From assembly GCA_022661535.1 (NCBI GenBank), contig JAKULF010000010.1, forward strand, positions 992,001-1,056,000: a DNA stretch of 64,000 nucleotides, read 5' to 3'. Below, one piece after another: positions 13,274 through 23,341 of the stretch. The notes below the pieces were generated by a model. The model ran no database searches. It saw only the letters and a list, made by a program, of their open reading frames with translations, and had not been told where the DNA came from. Both the position numbers and the translations under genes were made by a program. How positions within the stretch are numbered: position 1 is the first letter of the stretch; every line of letters starts with the position of its first letter. The stretch comes from Eutypa lata (lineage: Eukaryota > Ascomycota > Sordariomycetes > Xylariales > Diatrypaceae).

Positions 13274-16200
13274 TCAATTCCAATCATCACCCCAATCGCC
13301 ACCAGAATAATCGACAGCCTTAACCTCCCGTTCCTTACCACCATGACTAACTTTATAACCAGAGCTTGCAACAGGTGGTGCGCCATTTATCAGAACAGGA
13401 TTAGGAGTTGTGATGTTAGTCCCTATCTTTCCAGCAGCCCGATTCGAATTAAGTGGGCTGGGTGTTTGTGGAGGTGAATAGGGGTAAGACGCAGAATTAT
13501 TCAATGAGTTGTGTGTGGTCGGAGGTAGCGAATGACGTTGATGAGACTGGGCGGCCACAATGGATTTCCCGGCGCTCGAAGAAGTGCTAAGTGTAGTGTC
13601 ACTGACCATGGCGCGAGGAGCCGAATTTGTTGGTAAGTTAAAAGGGGCCCGACTTTGGGTTGGTGCCAGCTGAGCATGAACATGAACTGCCGGTGCTTGT
13701 ACCTTCTCATCTGAAATCGTCCTAGGTATGCCATTAGACACACCAGAGCTAGAGTGCCCGATGTCCCGGATTTCCGTTGGCCCCGGTCCCGGAGCGACTG
13801 GAGCTCCAGCCATGGTCACGTTCTGCTTTGCCGATGAGCTCTTAAAGATCTTCTTAGCCCATTTTCTTACGCCCCGCCCTTCTTCTGGGCCAGTAGCAGC
13901 TCCATTTTGAGCTGGGGGTTGCTGCATGAAGACTTGTTGTCCTATAGCTGCCGTGCCCATGTGAAAGCTCTGTGGTCTTTGCTTACTCTGCTGTGCTGGC
14001 ACAACGTGCATATTTACCGGCATGGTTTGTCCCTGGGCAATCATATTCTGACCGGGTCTCATTTGAAGCTGCGGCAGTGGTTGTGAGTGCCGCTGTCCTT
14101 TGCCTGTTGGGTGGCCATATATCGGTTGCTGGGGGCCTAACGCAGTCGATGGTACTGGCTGCATAATATGACTATTTTTAGACGGGGGAGGGGGCCACTT
14201 GATTGATGTATCAGTGGCGGGTGGGGTTACGACAGGGCTTGACCCAATTTGCGAGGGCATCGGGGTCACTTGTCCAGGCAGCATTGGGAAGGGCTTAGGC
14301 TTCGGAGGACTAACCTCCGCAGCTGGAGGCTGAGATGGTCGTTCCAAAGTCGCAGGCAGCTCATGGACTTCTTGCCTAGCTGAAATTGAGGATAACTCAG
14401 ACATATCACCGGCCAATTGGGTTTGCCTCTTGCCCCCTGTCTGTAGATATGACGATACGGCCGATGACACACCGTATAGTGATGATACTTGACTTTGCGG
14501 TGAAGGTAATACGTCAAAATCATGTGAAGGGAGCTCCGCCGGGGACTGTGGATGACCATAGCCTCTAAAGGAGGTTTTCGTTACGCCTTGAGTTGACGAA
14601 GATCTAGTGTCTTTCAAGGTTGTGTTTGAACTAACGTTAGTATCTACAAGACTAGAACTTCTAGACAAATTTAACCCCCCTGGAGCCGATCTTGGCGAGT
14701 TGCTTTGTATGCTCGCATTCGAGGTCTCTCCAGTTAGTGGTATTGAGGAAACGGATAGAGGGCTAGGGTATGTCTGTCCTTGGTTGCTCTCGGTACTAGA
14801 AATCGGTTGTGTAGTTGTTCTAAAAAGAAATGCGGGCTTGCGGTCGACACTAGCATCTGGGATTGAATAATGGGTCATTCGCGATCCTTCTACCGACGCT
14901 TCTCTACTGAATGATCCACTAATTGTCCTAGATGTCCGTTGGGAGTGGGTAAGATCTGGTTGCTGCTGCTGATTCGAACCATGAGTAGACTGGGATATTG
15001 TCGACGTCGTATTCTCTCCATGGTACCCATTTTCCCGCATAGGCATGAGGCTGTTTAACTCGGAGATAACATCTGATATCTGATCTAGCGTATCTGGCAT
15101 GGAATGACTCGAGTGTGGAAGTTGTGGTCGTGGAATAGTATTCGACACATCCCGTTCAGGGCTAGGGGACTTCCGAGGCTTCAATGGTGCAACAGGCTCA
15201 ACGACTGGGGGAGACTGGCCCATAGTAGAGTATTCAGGGCCTGCTACTTGAGCTCCTGGCGTTCCATATGCTGTAGAATTATATTCAGATTTGGATGGGC
15301 TCCCTGTCCGATTTATTCGTTGCTGAGGTTGTGAAAATGAAGACCCCGAACCTCGATGGGCTGGCTTGAGAATAGAAGGAAACTGTGATAAATTGGGATT
15401 TGAATTATTTGCGATGAAATGACCTGGGTGTGAAGATATGCTTTCGTGCCTCGCTCCTGATCCAGGTAAAGGGTGAGGTTTTGGCTGTCTAGGTGGGTCA
15501 TTGGGAGGCCGAGGGTGTGGCGATAGCTTTTGCGGTGCTTGCAGAGATCCCGGAACAGATATGGGGGCATTCTCGATCTTTGGCAGCGGAGTAGATGCTA
15601 GTTTCGAGACCCGTTTTGGATCAACTGGAGGTTCGAACATCTTAGGCCTTCCCAGCCCGCTCCCAGATTCAGGCATCGATTTCCCATCTCCGCCCGAGTC
15701 AATGTGGCTAAGCTCACTGTGTTGAGACTGAAGTACTGTCGTGCTTGACAGAACCATGCTAGATCTTTGCGGTGCTCTCGCAGCTTCCTTTAGTGTATGT
15801 TGTCCAGGGGTAAACGGGTGATATTTCGCCTGGCCTTCACCGGCCGACATAGGTCTTTCCTTAGGTATATCCGATTTTTTCTCAAGCCTAGTATCTTCCA
15901 ATTTGGTTTTTGTAGAATTGGTAGAATCTTCAGCGTTCCTGAGAGGGGCATATGCGAAAGATGCCGAGACTAAGGGGTAGGAGTCAACTGGGTTCATAGG
16001 GGTCGGGGGAGGCCGAGGCGGTGGTGTCCTCCGTTTCACCGGCTGGTTATCCGCGGACAATTCTGCCACTTCGCTATGAACTAACTTCATCCCCGCAGTT
16101 GGGGAAATGGACGAAACCGCATCGAGCTCGATGGGGGCCAGCTCGTCTGCGCATTTGGCCGTGTGAGGACTAGCAAGCTCGGGAACCGAACCTACTGGAG

Positions 16201-16771
16201 ATCTTTTCCGTTCATTGTCACCTTGAAGCTCGACTACAGGTCGTATTGGCTCAGTCCTGACGTCGGCAGCTACGGATGGACTTGTAGCAAGTTCACTAGT
16301 AATTGTTGATGGTGTAGCTCCGGGACTTTGCAACGAGTCGACAGCAGAAGCTGGTGGTTCTTCGTTTCCATCGCTGGTGGGCTCATTCTGTTCGCCACCG
16401 TTGGCTTCGACCATGGACTCCTCACAATCCTCGTCGTCAGGCCCAAAATACATGAAGCTTGAAGGATCAAAGTAACCAGTCGCGGCCATCCCAAACTCAT
16501 CCTCGGCGGTCTTTCCACCTACTCTTTTTCTTCCGCTCCCGCTCCGTTTGGTTTCGCCCCGGGAATCGCCACCCTGGGTGTTTCTTTCTCTGAGTTGACG
16601 TTCACTGGCGAGTCTCTCCTCCGGCTCCAGTTCGACATTATCGCCCACGAAGTTGGGGAACTCATCACCTGGCTGGGGAAACTGGAATTGCGTGAGACCG
16701 TTCGGCTTGTAGCGGTAAAACCACCGCTTTCCATCGTAGTCCGACTCCCATCCCTCAGGGAGCCCGAACAT
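13274..16771 (-). CDS. Large WW-domain protein, otherwise low-complexity
   Basis: A single uninterrupted reading frame encodes 1165 residues. Residues 3-37 form a WW domain (LPEGWESDYDGKRWFYRY, then TQFQFP). The position of the second conserved Trp is Phe, a variant I recall in related fungal proteins. The remainder is disordered: Pro/Ser/Gln-rich with several polyproline stretches (TPPPRPPPTP, IKWPPPPS) and one short basic stretch (RKWAKKIFKSSSAKQN, about residue 965). It ends in an aromatic-acidic tail (YSGGDWGDDWN). WW domains bind proline motifs, so a scaffold role in signalling, trafficking or transcription is possible; no specific function can be assigned. The start is the first ATG, placed directly before the domain as is usual for this protein type. 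Confidence 0.85.
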   Translation of the reverse strand: MFGLPEGWESDYDGKRWFYRYKPNGLTQFQFPQPGDEFPNFVGDNVELEPEERLASERQLRERNTQGGDSRGETKRSGSGRKRVGGKTAEDEFGMAATGYFDPSSFMYFGPDDEDCEESMVEANGGEQNEPTSDGNEEPPASAVDSLQSPGATPSTITSELATSPSVAADVRTEPIRPVVELQGDNERKRSPVGSVPELASPHTAKCADELAPIELDAVSSISPTAGMKLVHSEVAELSADNQPVKRRTPPPRPPPTPMNPVDSYPLVSASFAYAPLRNAEDSTNSTKTKLEDTRLEKKSDIPKERPMSAGEGQAKYHPFTPGQHTLKEAARAPQRSSMVLSSTTVLQSQHSELSHIDSGGDGKSMPESGSGLGRPKMFEPPVDPKRVSKLASTPLPKIENAPISVPGSLQAPQKLSPHPRPPNDPPRQPKPHPLPGSGARHESISSHPGHFIANNSNPNLSQFPSILKPAHRGSGSSFSQPQQRINRTGSPSKSEYNSTAYGTPGAQVAGPEYSTMGQSPPVVEPVAPLKPRKSPSPERDVSNTIPRPQLPHSSHSMPDTLDQISDVISELNSLMPMRENGYHGENTTSTISQSTHGSNQQQQPDLTHSQRTSRTISGSFSREASVEGSRMTHYSIPDASVDRKPAFLFRTTTQPISSTESNQGQTYPSPLSVSSIPLTGETSNASIQSNSPRSAPGGLNLSRSSSLVDTNVSSNTTLKDTRSSSTQGVTKTSFRGYGHPQSPAELPSHDFDVLPSPQSQVSSLYGVSSAVSSYLQTGGKRQTQLAGDMSELSSISARQEVHELPATLERPSQPPAAEVSPPKPKPFPMLPGQVTPMPSQIGSSPVVTPPATDTSIKWPPPPSKNSHIMQPVPSTALGPQQPIYGHPTGKGQRHSQPLPQLQMRPGQNMIAQGQTMPVNMHVVPAQQSKQRPQSFHMGTAAIGQQVFMQQPPAQNGAATGPEEGRGVRKWAKKIFKSSSAKQNVTMAGAPVAPGPGPTEIRDIGHSSSGVSNGIPRTISDEKVQAPAVHVHAQLAPTQSRAPFNLPTNSAPRAMVSDTTLSTSSSAGKSIVAAQSHQRHSLPPTTHNSLNNSASYPYSPPQTPSPLNSNRAAGKIGTNITTPNPVLINGAPPVASSGYKVSHGGKEREVKAVDYSGGDWGDDWN

Positions 16772-17824
16772 TGCTCGGCAGCGCGAGTCGACTTATCAAT
16801 AATCGCTCTATTACCTCGCTACAGGCTATACTTTCTAGCGCATGAGGCAGATTAGTTAAGCTCGTGAAATCGTTTCTAAAGTCTTGTGTTCGGAGTATAC
16901 CTGCGTAAATCGGTTGTTGTAAAAGGCATTAGCTCTGATTTCCTTTGTTCGACGAGCGGTGAGCACCGTAAGACTTAGCGGCCGCCCGACCACTGGAAGA
17001 AATGCATAGAATAAGACTAGAACGTATAGACAGGTCGAATTGAAGTAGGCACTAAAGCATTAACAGTTGATCAACCAGGTGCATAGTGAGAAAGACGGTG
17101 CTTGTCCTCCTGTCTCGCGATTGTGAGTTCAGTCTGGTTCAAAACAACGACATAGAAGAGTGGAAGTTGTCCCCGACACAGGTAGGCACTAACTAGCCCG
17201 CGCGGCTGAACTTCCGTGCGACTCGCCATAAGATTACAGCACCAGCCCGCTCCAAATGGTGGCAACAATGAGGAGGATTGGGCTATTTTTGAATACAGAA
17301 CTCGCTAGCCAAGACCCCAATCGGGCCCGGCTCTAACTGCACGTTACCTCTCTTGGGCGTTAGTTCACCGTGAAGTTTTATAGCTTGCAGCAGCTGAACT
17401 TTAGCTTCGATTCCTAGTCGTCCGCCAATCAAGCCGACTAGATCAATATTGGCCCACGCGCATGCTTATTGGTAAACGAAGTCCTTATGGGGTTAGCACC
17501 TTGCGAGCTGCCGACGAGACGTTTTCGTAAAATCCATAGGCCGCCCAAGCATCACCGGATTGTTTTGTATGGAGTGGACACGATCATAGCTATGTCTGAA
17601 CTAATAAGAGGACTTGTTCGGAACTGTTGCCACTGGCAGTAGGAATAACACGATTTTCCTACATCTCCGTCTTGGCTAAACATGGCTCTTGGAGGATTTC
17701 AGAATAGGACTCTGCAAACTAATAATGTTAATTTATACGGTCGTTATAGAGCATGTAATTCAAACCCAGCGGATATCACTAGGTTCTATATGTAGCCCTA
17801 TGGAGACAACTGATGGTTTTATGA
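16772..17824. other. intergenic region between two minus-strand genes
   Basis: This contains the upstream flank of the WW-domain gene and the downstream flank of the BCS1-like gene. No coding region or RNA gene was recognised. Confidence 0.5.
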
Positions 17825-19540
17825 CTATGTCTCTATGCTCGCTTCGCCAGAGATACCGTTCACTCGTTTATCAACATTATTTGTCTGCTGCTTCCCAGTA
17901 ATATCTTCAGACTCCTTGTTTTCAGCGTCCGATGGCTTGCCCTCGCCTGTCCGGCCGATTTGCTCAACAATCCAATCCGATATCTCATCGACTGCCCTCG
18001 TGGGGGAATCATGGCGTTGAAGCAAGAACTCCTGGACTTGGGCAGGAGTGACGACATTTTCGGGTATATGGCTCGCAAACTTCAATGCAGCTTTCTCCAA
18101 ATCCTCGTGCTCTAACTCCTCGCGCTCTACCGTCGGTCGATGCTCCTTTCCATCACCAACTTCATCTGGAGGTTCTTCGGATGATTCTTCGGGTGGGTCT
18201 GGCTCGAACATGCGACGGAACATCTGCTCGGCCCCAGACTGGTTTATGTGGCCGAGATGCACCTTTTGGTCGATGCGACCCGGCCGGAGCAAGGCCTCGT
18301 CGAGCTTCTCCGGCATGTTGGACGTCATGAGGATGATCCGTCCTTCCTGCGATGCTACACCGTCGAGGACATTGAGCAGCCCAGACAGCGTGCACTTGGA
18401 TGAAGGCGCGGTAGGGTTGGCCCTTGCCCTGCTAACAGATTTGCTCTGCTTTTCTTTATCCTTCTCATTTTCCGTGTCTTCGTCCTCTTCTTCGTGCTCG
18501 CGCTTTATACCAACGGCATCGATATCCTCGAGGAGCACGATACAGTAGGGGGGAAGTTGTGTAAATAGCTGCTCCAACATGCTATCACTGTAGACACTCG
18601 ACATCTCTAGCACGTATAAGTCGAGGCCGAACATGCCGGCGAGCGCCAGCGAGAGCGACGTCTTGCCAGTGCCGGGCGGCCCGTACATCAGGTAACCGCG
18701 CCGGTAGGGGATGCCGCGACGGATGTAGTACCGCTGGGTGCGCGGGTCCAGGTACTTCCGGATGTCGTCAACGAGGGCGGTCTTAGCGCGCGCGTCGAAG
18801 TGGACCGTCTCAATGCGGCGGATCGGCTTCTGCGCCTTGATCTCCCAGCGGTAGCCGGAGCCGCGGCAGCCGCGCACCGTAACGAGGGACTCGCTCTTCT
18901 TATCGGCGTAGTCGCGGCACGTCTCGAACAGACGCTTAATGGGTTCGGTCGAGCGCCCGATGCAAAGGATCGAAATGCGCTCGTCCTCCTTCTTCGACTC
19001 GGACATCATCGCACCCGGCGGGTAGTGCTGGACGCCGAGCGCCCGAGCCGCGGATGTGGTGGTGCCCTTGCTGCGCATCACGGCGAAGAGCCGCCGCTCG
19101 TAGAAGAACCACGTGATGCCGAACGCGGGCAGGTACTCGATCGGGGCCCGCCTCCGCCCGGTGGTGTCGGACGGCGGCACGGCGATCGGCTTCCCGTTCT
19201 TGGAGGTCGTCACCCGCGCCGTGAGAAGCCGGGTCCCCTGGGGCTCGATCACGTGCACGCTCAGCCAGTCCAGGATCTGGTCGTGCAGCTCCTCCTTCGC
19301 CGCGACCGTCACGCAGGCGGTGAAGAACTGCTGGCACCACGAGGATACCCAGTTGAGCGCCGAGGTGGCATAGCGAGTGGCGCGCGAGGCGAACCCGATG
19401 ATCGTCAGGACCGAGGACACGCGATTGATGTCGAGTTCGAGCGTGTTGGCGAAGAGATCTTGTATGAATTGGAGGCTGTGGTTCGTCAGCCCGGAGAGAG
19501 GCCGGGCCGCCGCTCCTCCCGCGTGGAAGGGCTGAGGCAT
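17825..19540 (-). CDS. BCS1-like AAA ATPase
   Basis: An intronless frame of 571 residues. The first 260 residues match the BCS1 N-terminal domain layout: a hydrophobic segment (about residues 40-75), then a beta-rich module before the ATPase. The AAA core has Walker A GPPGTGKTS (about 286-294), Walker B CIVLLEDIDAVG (about 330), a sensor region (ILMTSNMPEKLDEALL) and the arginine-finger region RPGRIDQKVHLG. Bcs1 proper sits in the mitochondrial inner membrane and translocates the Rieske protein into complex III. Filamentous fungi carry many BCS1-like paralogues of unknown role, and this is probably one. Reasons are the Lys/Glu-rich insertion of about 35 residues after Walker B and the acidic C-terminal extension, neither part of compact Bcs1. 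The 5' half is markedly GC-rich compared with its 3' half. Confidence 0.85.
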   Translation of the reverse strand: MPQPFHAGGAAARPLSGLTNHSLQFIQDLFANTLELDINRVSSVLTIIGFASRATRYATSALNWVSSWCQQFFTACVTVAAKEELHDQILDWLSVHVIEPQGTRLLTARVTTSKNGKPIAVPPSDTTGRRRAPIEYLPAFGITWFFYERRLFAVMRSKGTTTSAARALGVQHYPPGAMMSESKKEDERISILCIGRSTEPIKRLFETCRDYADKKSESLVTVRGCRGSGYRWEIKAQKPIRRIETVHFDARAKTALVDDIRKYLDPRTQRYYIRRGIPYRRGYLMYGPPGTGKTSLSLALAGMFGLDLYVLEMSSVYSDSMLEQLFTQLPPYCIVLLEDIDAVGIKREHEEEDEDTENEKDKEKQSKSVSRARANPTAPSSKCTLSGLLNVLDGVASQEGRIILMTSNMPEKLDEALLRPGRIDQKVHLGHINQSGAEQMFRRMFEPDPPEESSEEPPDEVGDGKEHRPTVEREELEHEDLEKAALKFASHIPENVVTPAQVQEFLLQRHDSPTRAVDEISDWIVEQIGRTGEGKPSDAENKESEDITGKQQTNNVDKRVNGISGEASIET

Positions 19541-22500
19541 CGAGATGTAAGCATGTGATGAAAATGAATAACAATACTAGGCACGTCAGTTTTGTTTTTG
19601 ATATTTGTTGCAAATTATGCAATATGTCAAGTCTAAGGATGTCTTCAAATTCTCTTAAATATTTTTTATAAAGTACCTATCTAGCCCCCATGGTTCCACC
19701 CCTGTAACACCGTTAAGGCGCAGCGCTGCTGCCTGTGCGGCTTTGATGCACACCATTGGGCATTGCGGCTGAGTCGCTAGAAACGACGGAATTCTCATAG
19801 AAAATCTTGAAAATCTACCGGGAAGGATTGGCTGTGTATGCAACTCTCGCTAGGTTGCCACCGACCTGGTATTTCTTTGAGAGATACGGAATCTTATTTG
19901 ATAGTTATTCTTGGGGCCCCGCGACTGGTGCGGACCATTTCGTGGATCTTACACCCTTCTGGAGCTTACTGTCAGATTATCTTGCCGTATGATACAGCCC
20001 CGTCATAATCGGTGGTACATATTTGACAAGCATGGTGAGTTTATATAGTTACCTTCGTCGTGTCGCAAACCTCTTTCTTTCTCAGCAAGGGAAATGAGAG
20101 GGGTCTGGTACAAAATTCCTGACATTCTTTCATTATTCAATGCGGTGATTTGCTTATGGGGGCAGAGCATGGGAATCATATTTCAATCTAGTTGTGCTTG
20201 CTTGTTTAGTATACATGAAGTTGTCCGCATCGGGACGTTCCCTGGAGCCGTAAACGTGCACCGGGGCAGCCGGGACACCGAGAAGTGGGCCTTGTCGGTC
20301 CTCATAATGGAACAACAGCAACCTTGGAGGCCGGTTCCGGTTCAGTTAGTAGGGAATATGGCAACCGGTCTCCTGTCTGATAACCCCAATCCAACCCAAG
20401 CTTGTTTTCAAGGTCGAGCCAAAATTACGACACCTGCTCCTCAATTGTTGGTTCAACTTGGGCTAGAGTCAGGTTTGCAAAATATGGTCCCACTATCACT
20501 CTTAGAAGATTCGAATCTCGGTCCAATAATGTGAAGTCTTTTAGGATGAAAATACTGACTTCAGATTGAATGCGCACATAAAATTGCAAGTCAATATAGA
20601 AAAGGAGATGGTGGGGGTTACGCACATGTGCAGTTAAGTCCATGAGGGGTTTCTCACCGCCCGCAACGCTTACGTGGTCGCAAGTATAACATATGTAGGA
20701 GGTTCCTTATTTCATTTCACCGATGCTTATAGGGCTAAATATTCTAACACCATTTCAATAGACCCTCGGCTATTATGCATGCTATACTCAATACCGAAAG
20801 ACCGGTGATAGCAGATCTGTGTTATGCCCCATAATATCGGGTTGGTGTGATGGTTGATGGCGATCTGTCACTAGCATGCACAAGATCGTGGGGTCGGATG
20901 CTACGGCACAACCCCCAAAAGAATAATGAATGTAACCCTTGGTCTGTCTTGGTGTTCCCAGACAAACCCGGTTGTAGATGCGAGCTTTGCTTTCGTAATC
21001 ATCGTGCTTCTCTCGTCACAGAGCCTATCTTGGATACGTATGTAGGTCGTAAGGAGCACACGCGTATAACTGCAACCAATTACCTAACTGAACGTCAGTC
21101 AGGAAACGGTCCGAGTAAGATAGCAACTTTAGGTCGAGACACTGACGTCAGTAACTAGATCAAGCTTTAAGACATTACCTATACATAGGGACCCAAGCCC
21201 TGTGGGCATTCGCAACGATTCATTCGCCTAGGGAATCTGGGAATTGGCGCCGGCTGGGGCGTAGTGGCTGGAGTGGGCTGGGTGGAGGATTGAAAGAGAG
21301 ACCATTTTGGCTTCTGAAAGAACATAACTAGTACCTACATTTATATAGAGTACCTCAGTAGATAAGTAATTAATTATTTCGCGCTACAGAAAACGGGCCG
21401 CGGGAGGAAACGTGTTTGGTTGCTGAAGGGTCTGCGAAATGTGTAGTTGGTATTGTCTCAGTATTCATGATGCCGGATGTAATATCTGAAATAGGAATTC
21501 CGTAAACAAGATGCTCGGCTGCTCAGTTTTAATCACCCTACATAATATGTAGATGCAAGATCAATAATTGCACAGAAGTAGAGAGGATCGACTCATGTTT
21601 TGGTCAGGACGGTCAGGCTAGCTCTTTAGCTGCTGTTAGGTGCATGCATGACGACTCTTTCGTGTCTTACAGCTCCACCTGCACCGACAGACACACTGGT
21701 GATTGAATGCAAGACTCCTATCGGTCAATGATTAAAGTGTTATCTCACATCAAACTACGATGTACATACCTAGTTAACCAGTAAGTAACCTAGGTTGTAT
21801 TGAAAGTGATGTTTTTTTAACTCTAGAATATTTTGAATCCATTGTCCCCCTTTACCTGCGATATATGGAAGGACGTTATTATTTTTGGCATTGTCTTATC
21901 GTATCATGTTGTGCAACCGCACATACCATACGGACTCAAGCAGCCTTGAAACGGCCCGCTCATCAATAATAGATTACCGACCTCCCCCAACCAAGCTTAG
22001 GTGGTTTTCAGCGGTTTGGCAGCTGTGGGCCACCACAAATGGTGCCAATCGCCCCACGGCCCCTGCATAATGGCGCTAGGTGGCTTAATAGAGCCTCTCA
22101 CAATGCAGACAGTGCTATCATGGCAAGTTTGGCGGTAAACTTGCATGTAAGACCTGTACTTAAAGGGGTGGTATTCTACGGAACTCAGATGAACTACAAG
22201 CTATCATACTATATTTATAGTTGAGGTGTTTATGAGTAATAGTACATGTACGAGATAGGTTATTATTGCATGTATGTGTGTGAGTACATAAGTATGATGC
22301 CACCATACATGATTTCTACCAATTGCCAGGCTGCCAGGGGACTCGGAACCTTAAAACACTGTAGGTGACTAGGTACTTAAGTAGATAGATAAGGTTTGTT
22401 TCCCTTTGTGTTATGTCATACGAAGTAGCACACCATGCAAATATTAGACAGAATATTCACACAACTTGTGCATCTTTGTCTTTCAAGGTCTTTCAACTTG

Positions 22501-23341
22501 GTAGTTATGTGCAGATGTATCTAAGATATGCAGTTTTATGTCGCCATTATACCGTACAGTGCATGCCCATCATGCTATTGGATAAGATGATACCCAGAGG
22601 GGGCACTTGAATAAACCTCCCTTAATCAAAGCCCCACTCCTCTATCCGATACCAAGATCTTGCTAAAAGCTTGTCTTTGATTCCAATTGGCATGTGAGTG
22701 CGGCAGGACCCATCGGGAAACATGAATTTTCCTTGGGGCGGACTAGCCAAGAGCCTTTCCCAAGTCCGAAGGCCCAAACAAATTTTGAAGAAAACGACTT
22801 GTGGACCATGAGGCGCGTCATTCAGGGATTTGCGATTTGCGAATTTGGCTGATCGATCGTCTTTGTCGTCTTTTTCTCCATAATTATCTCTTCCCTTTCC
22901 CCCTAAGGCAGTGATCAGAGAAGATGAAGAACGCTCACCTCTTATTGTTCCCATATTTTCCATATTTCTAACCTCCAGCACGTTGTTTAGCAAGTGCAAC
23001 CATTCGTTTGGACCAGATCTTCTTACTAGTATAAGCTCGATCTCATCCCCAGTCCCAGTCTTTTATTGTATCCTTTGATGGTATATCATTTCTTTTTCTC
23101 TTTCTTCTAAACACTTCAAGGTTCGGCCTTGGTTGAATGCTTAATCTTTTTATTTACAATAATCGATACACCTCCAATATCCAACTTCACATTCGTTTAG
23201 TCATCATCGCCAACCGAGTTACCCCGTCACATAGTAGGTAGCACAGGAACACAGAAAGCATTTCATACGGTTATCGTCAAGTTCAAGATTATTACTACTC
23301 GCAACCGTACAACTTTAATTCGGCAGCACAACGACCAGTGG
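19541..23341. other. 3.8-kb gene-poor stretch
   Basis: No gene is supported. The longest ORFs (20094-20534 plus, 20847-21158 plus, 22622-22999 minus) lack recognisable motifs and intron signals that would extend them. The last, 125 codons and rather charged, is the only one that might be a relic. The right end is the 5' flank of the channel gene and includes pyrimidine-rich sequence. Confidence 0.5.

Noticed and set aside
18800..19558. 252-codon plus-strand ORF
   Set aside because: Antisense shadow of the GC-rich BCS1-like coding region; Arg/Gly/Ala-rich with no motif.
20430..20530. tRNA-like GATTCGAATC near 20506
   Set aside because: It resembles a B box, but no A box, acceptor pairing or anticodon arm can be drawn around it.
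20094..20534. 146-codon ORF
   Set aside because: No domain-like sequence; length is within chance for 3.8 kb of noncoding DNA read in six frames.
22622..22999. 125-codon minus-strand ORF
   Set aside because: Charged and perhaps a relic, but no family, splice support or conserved motif could be seen.
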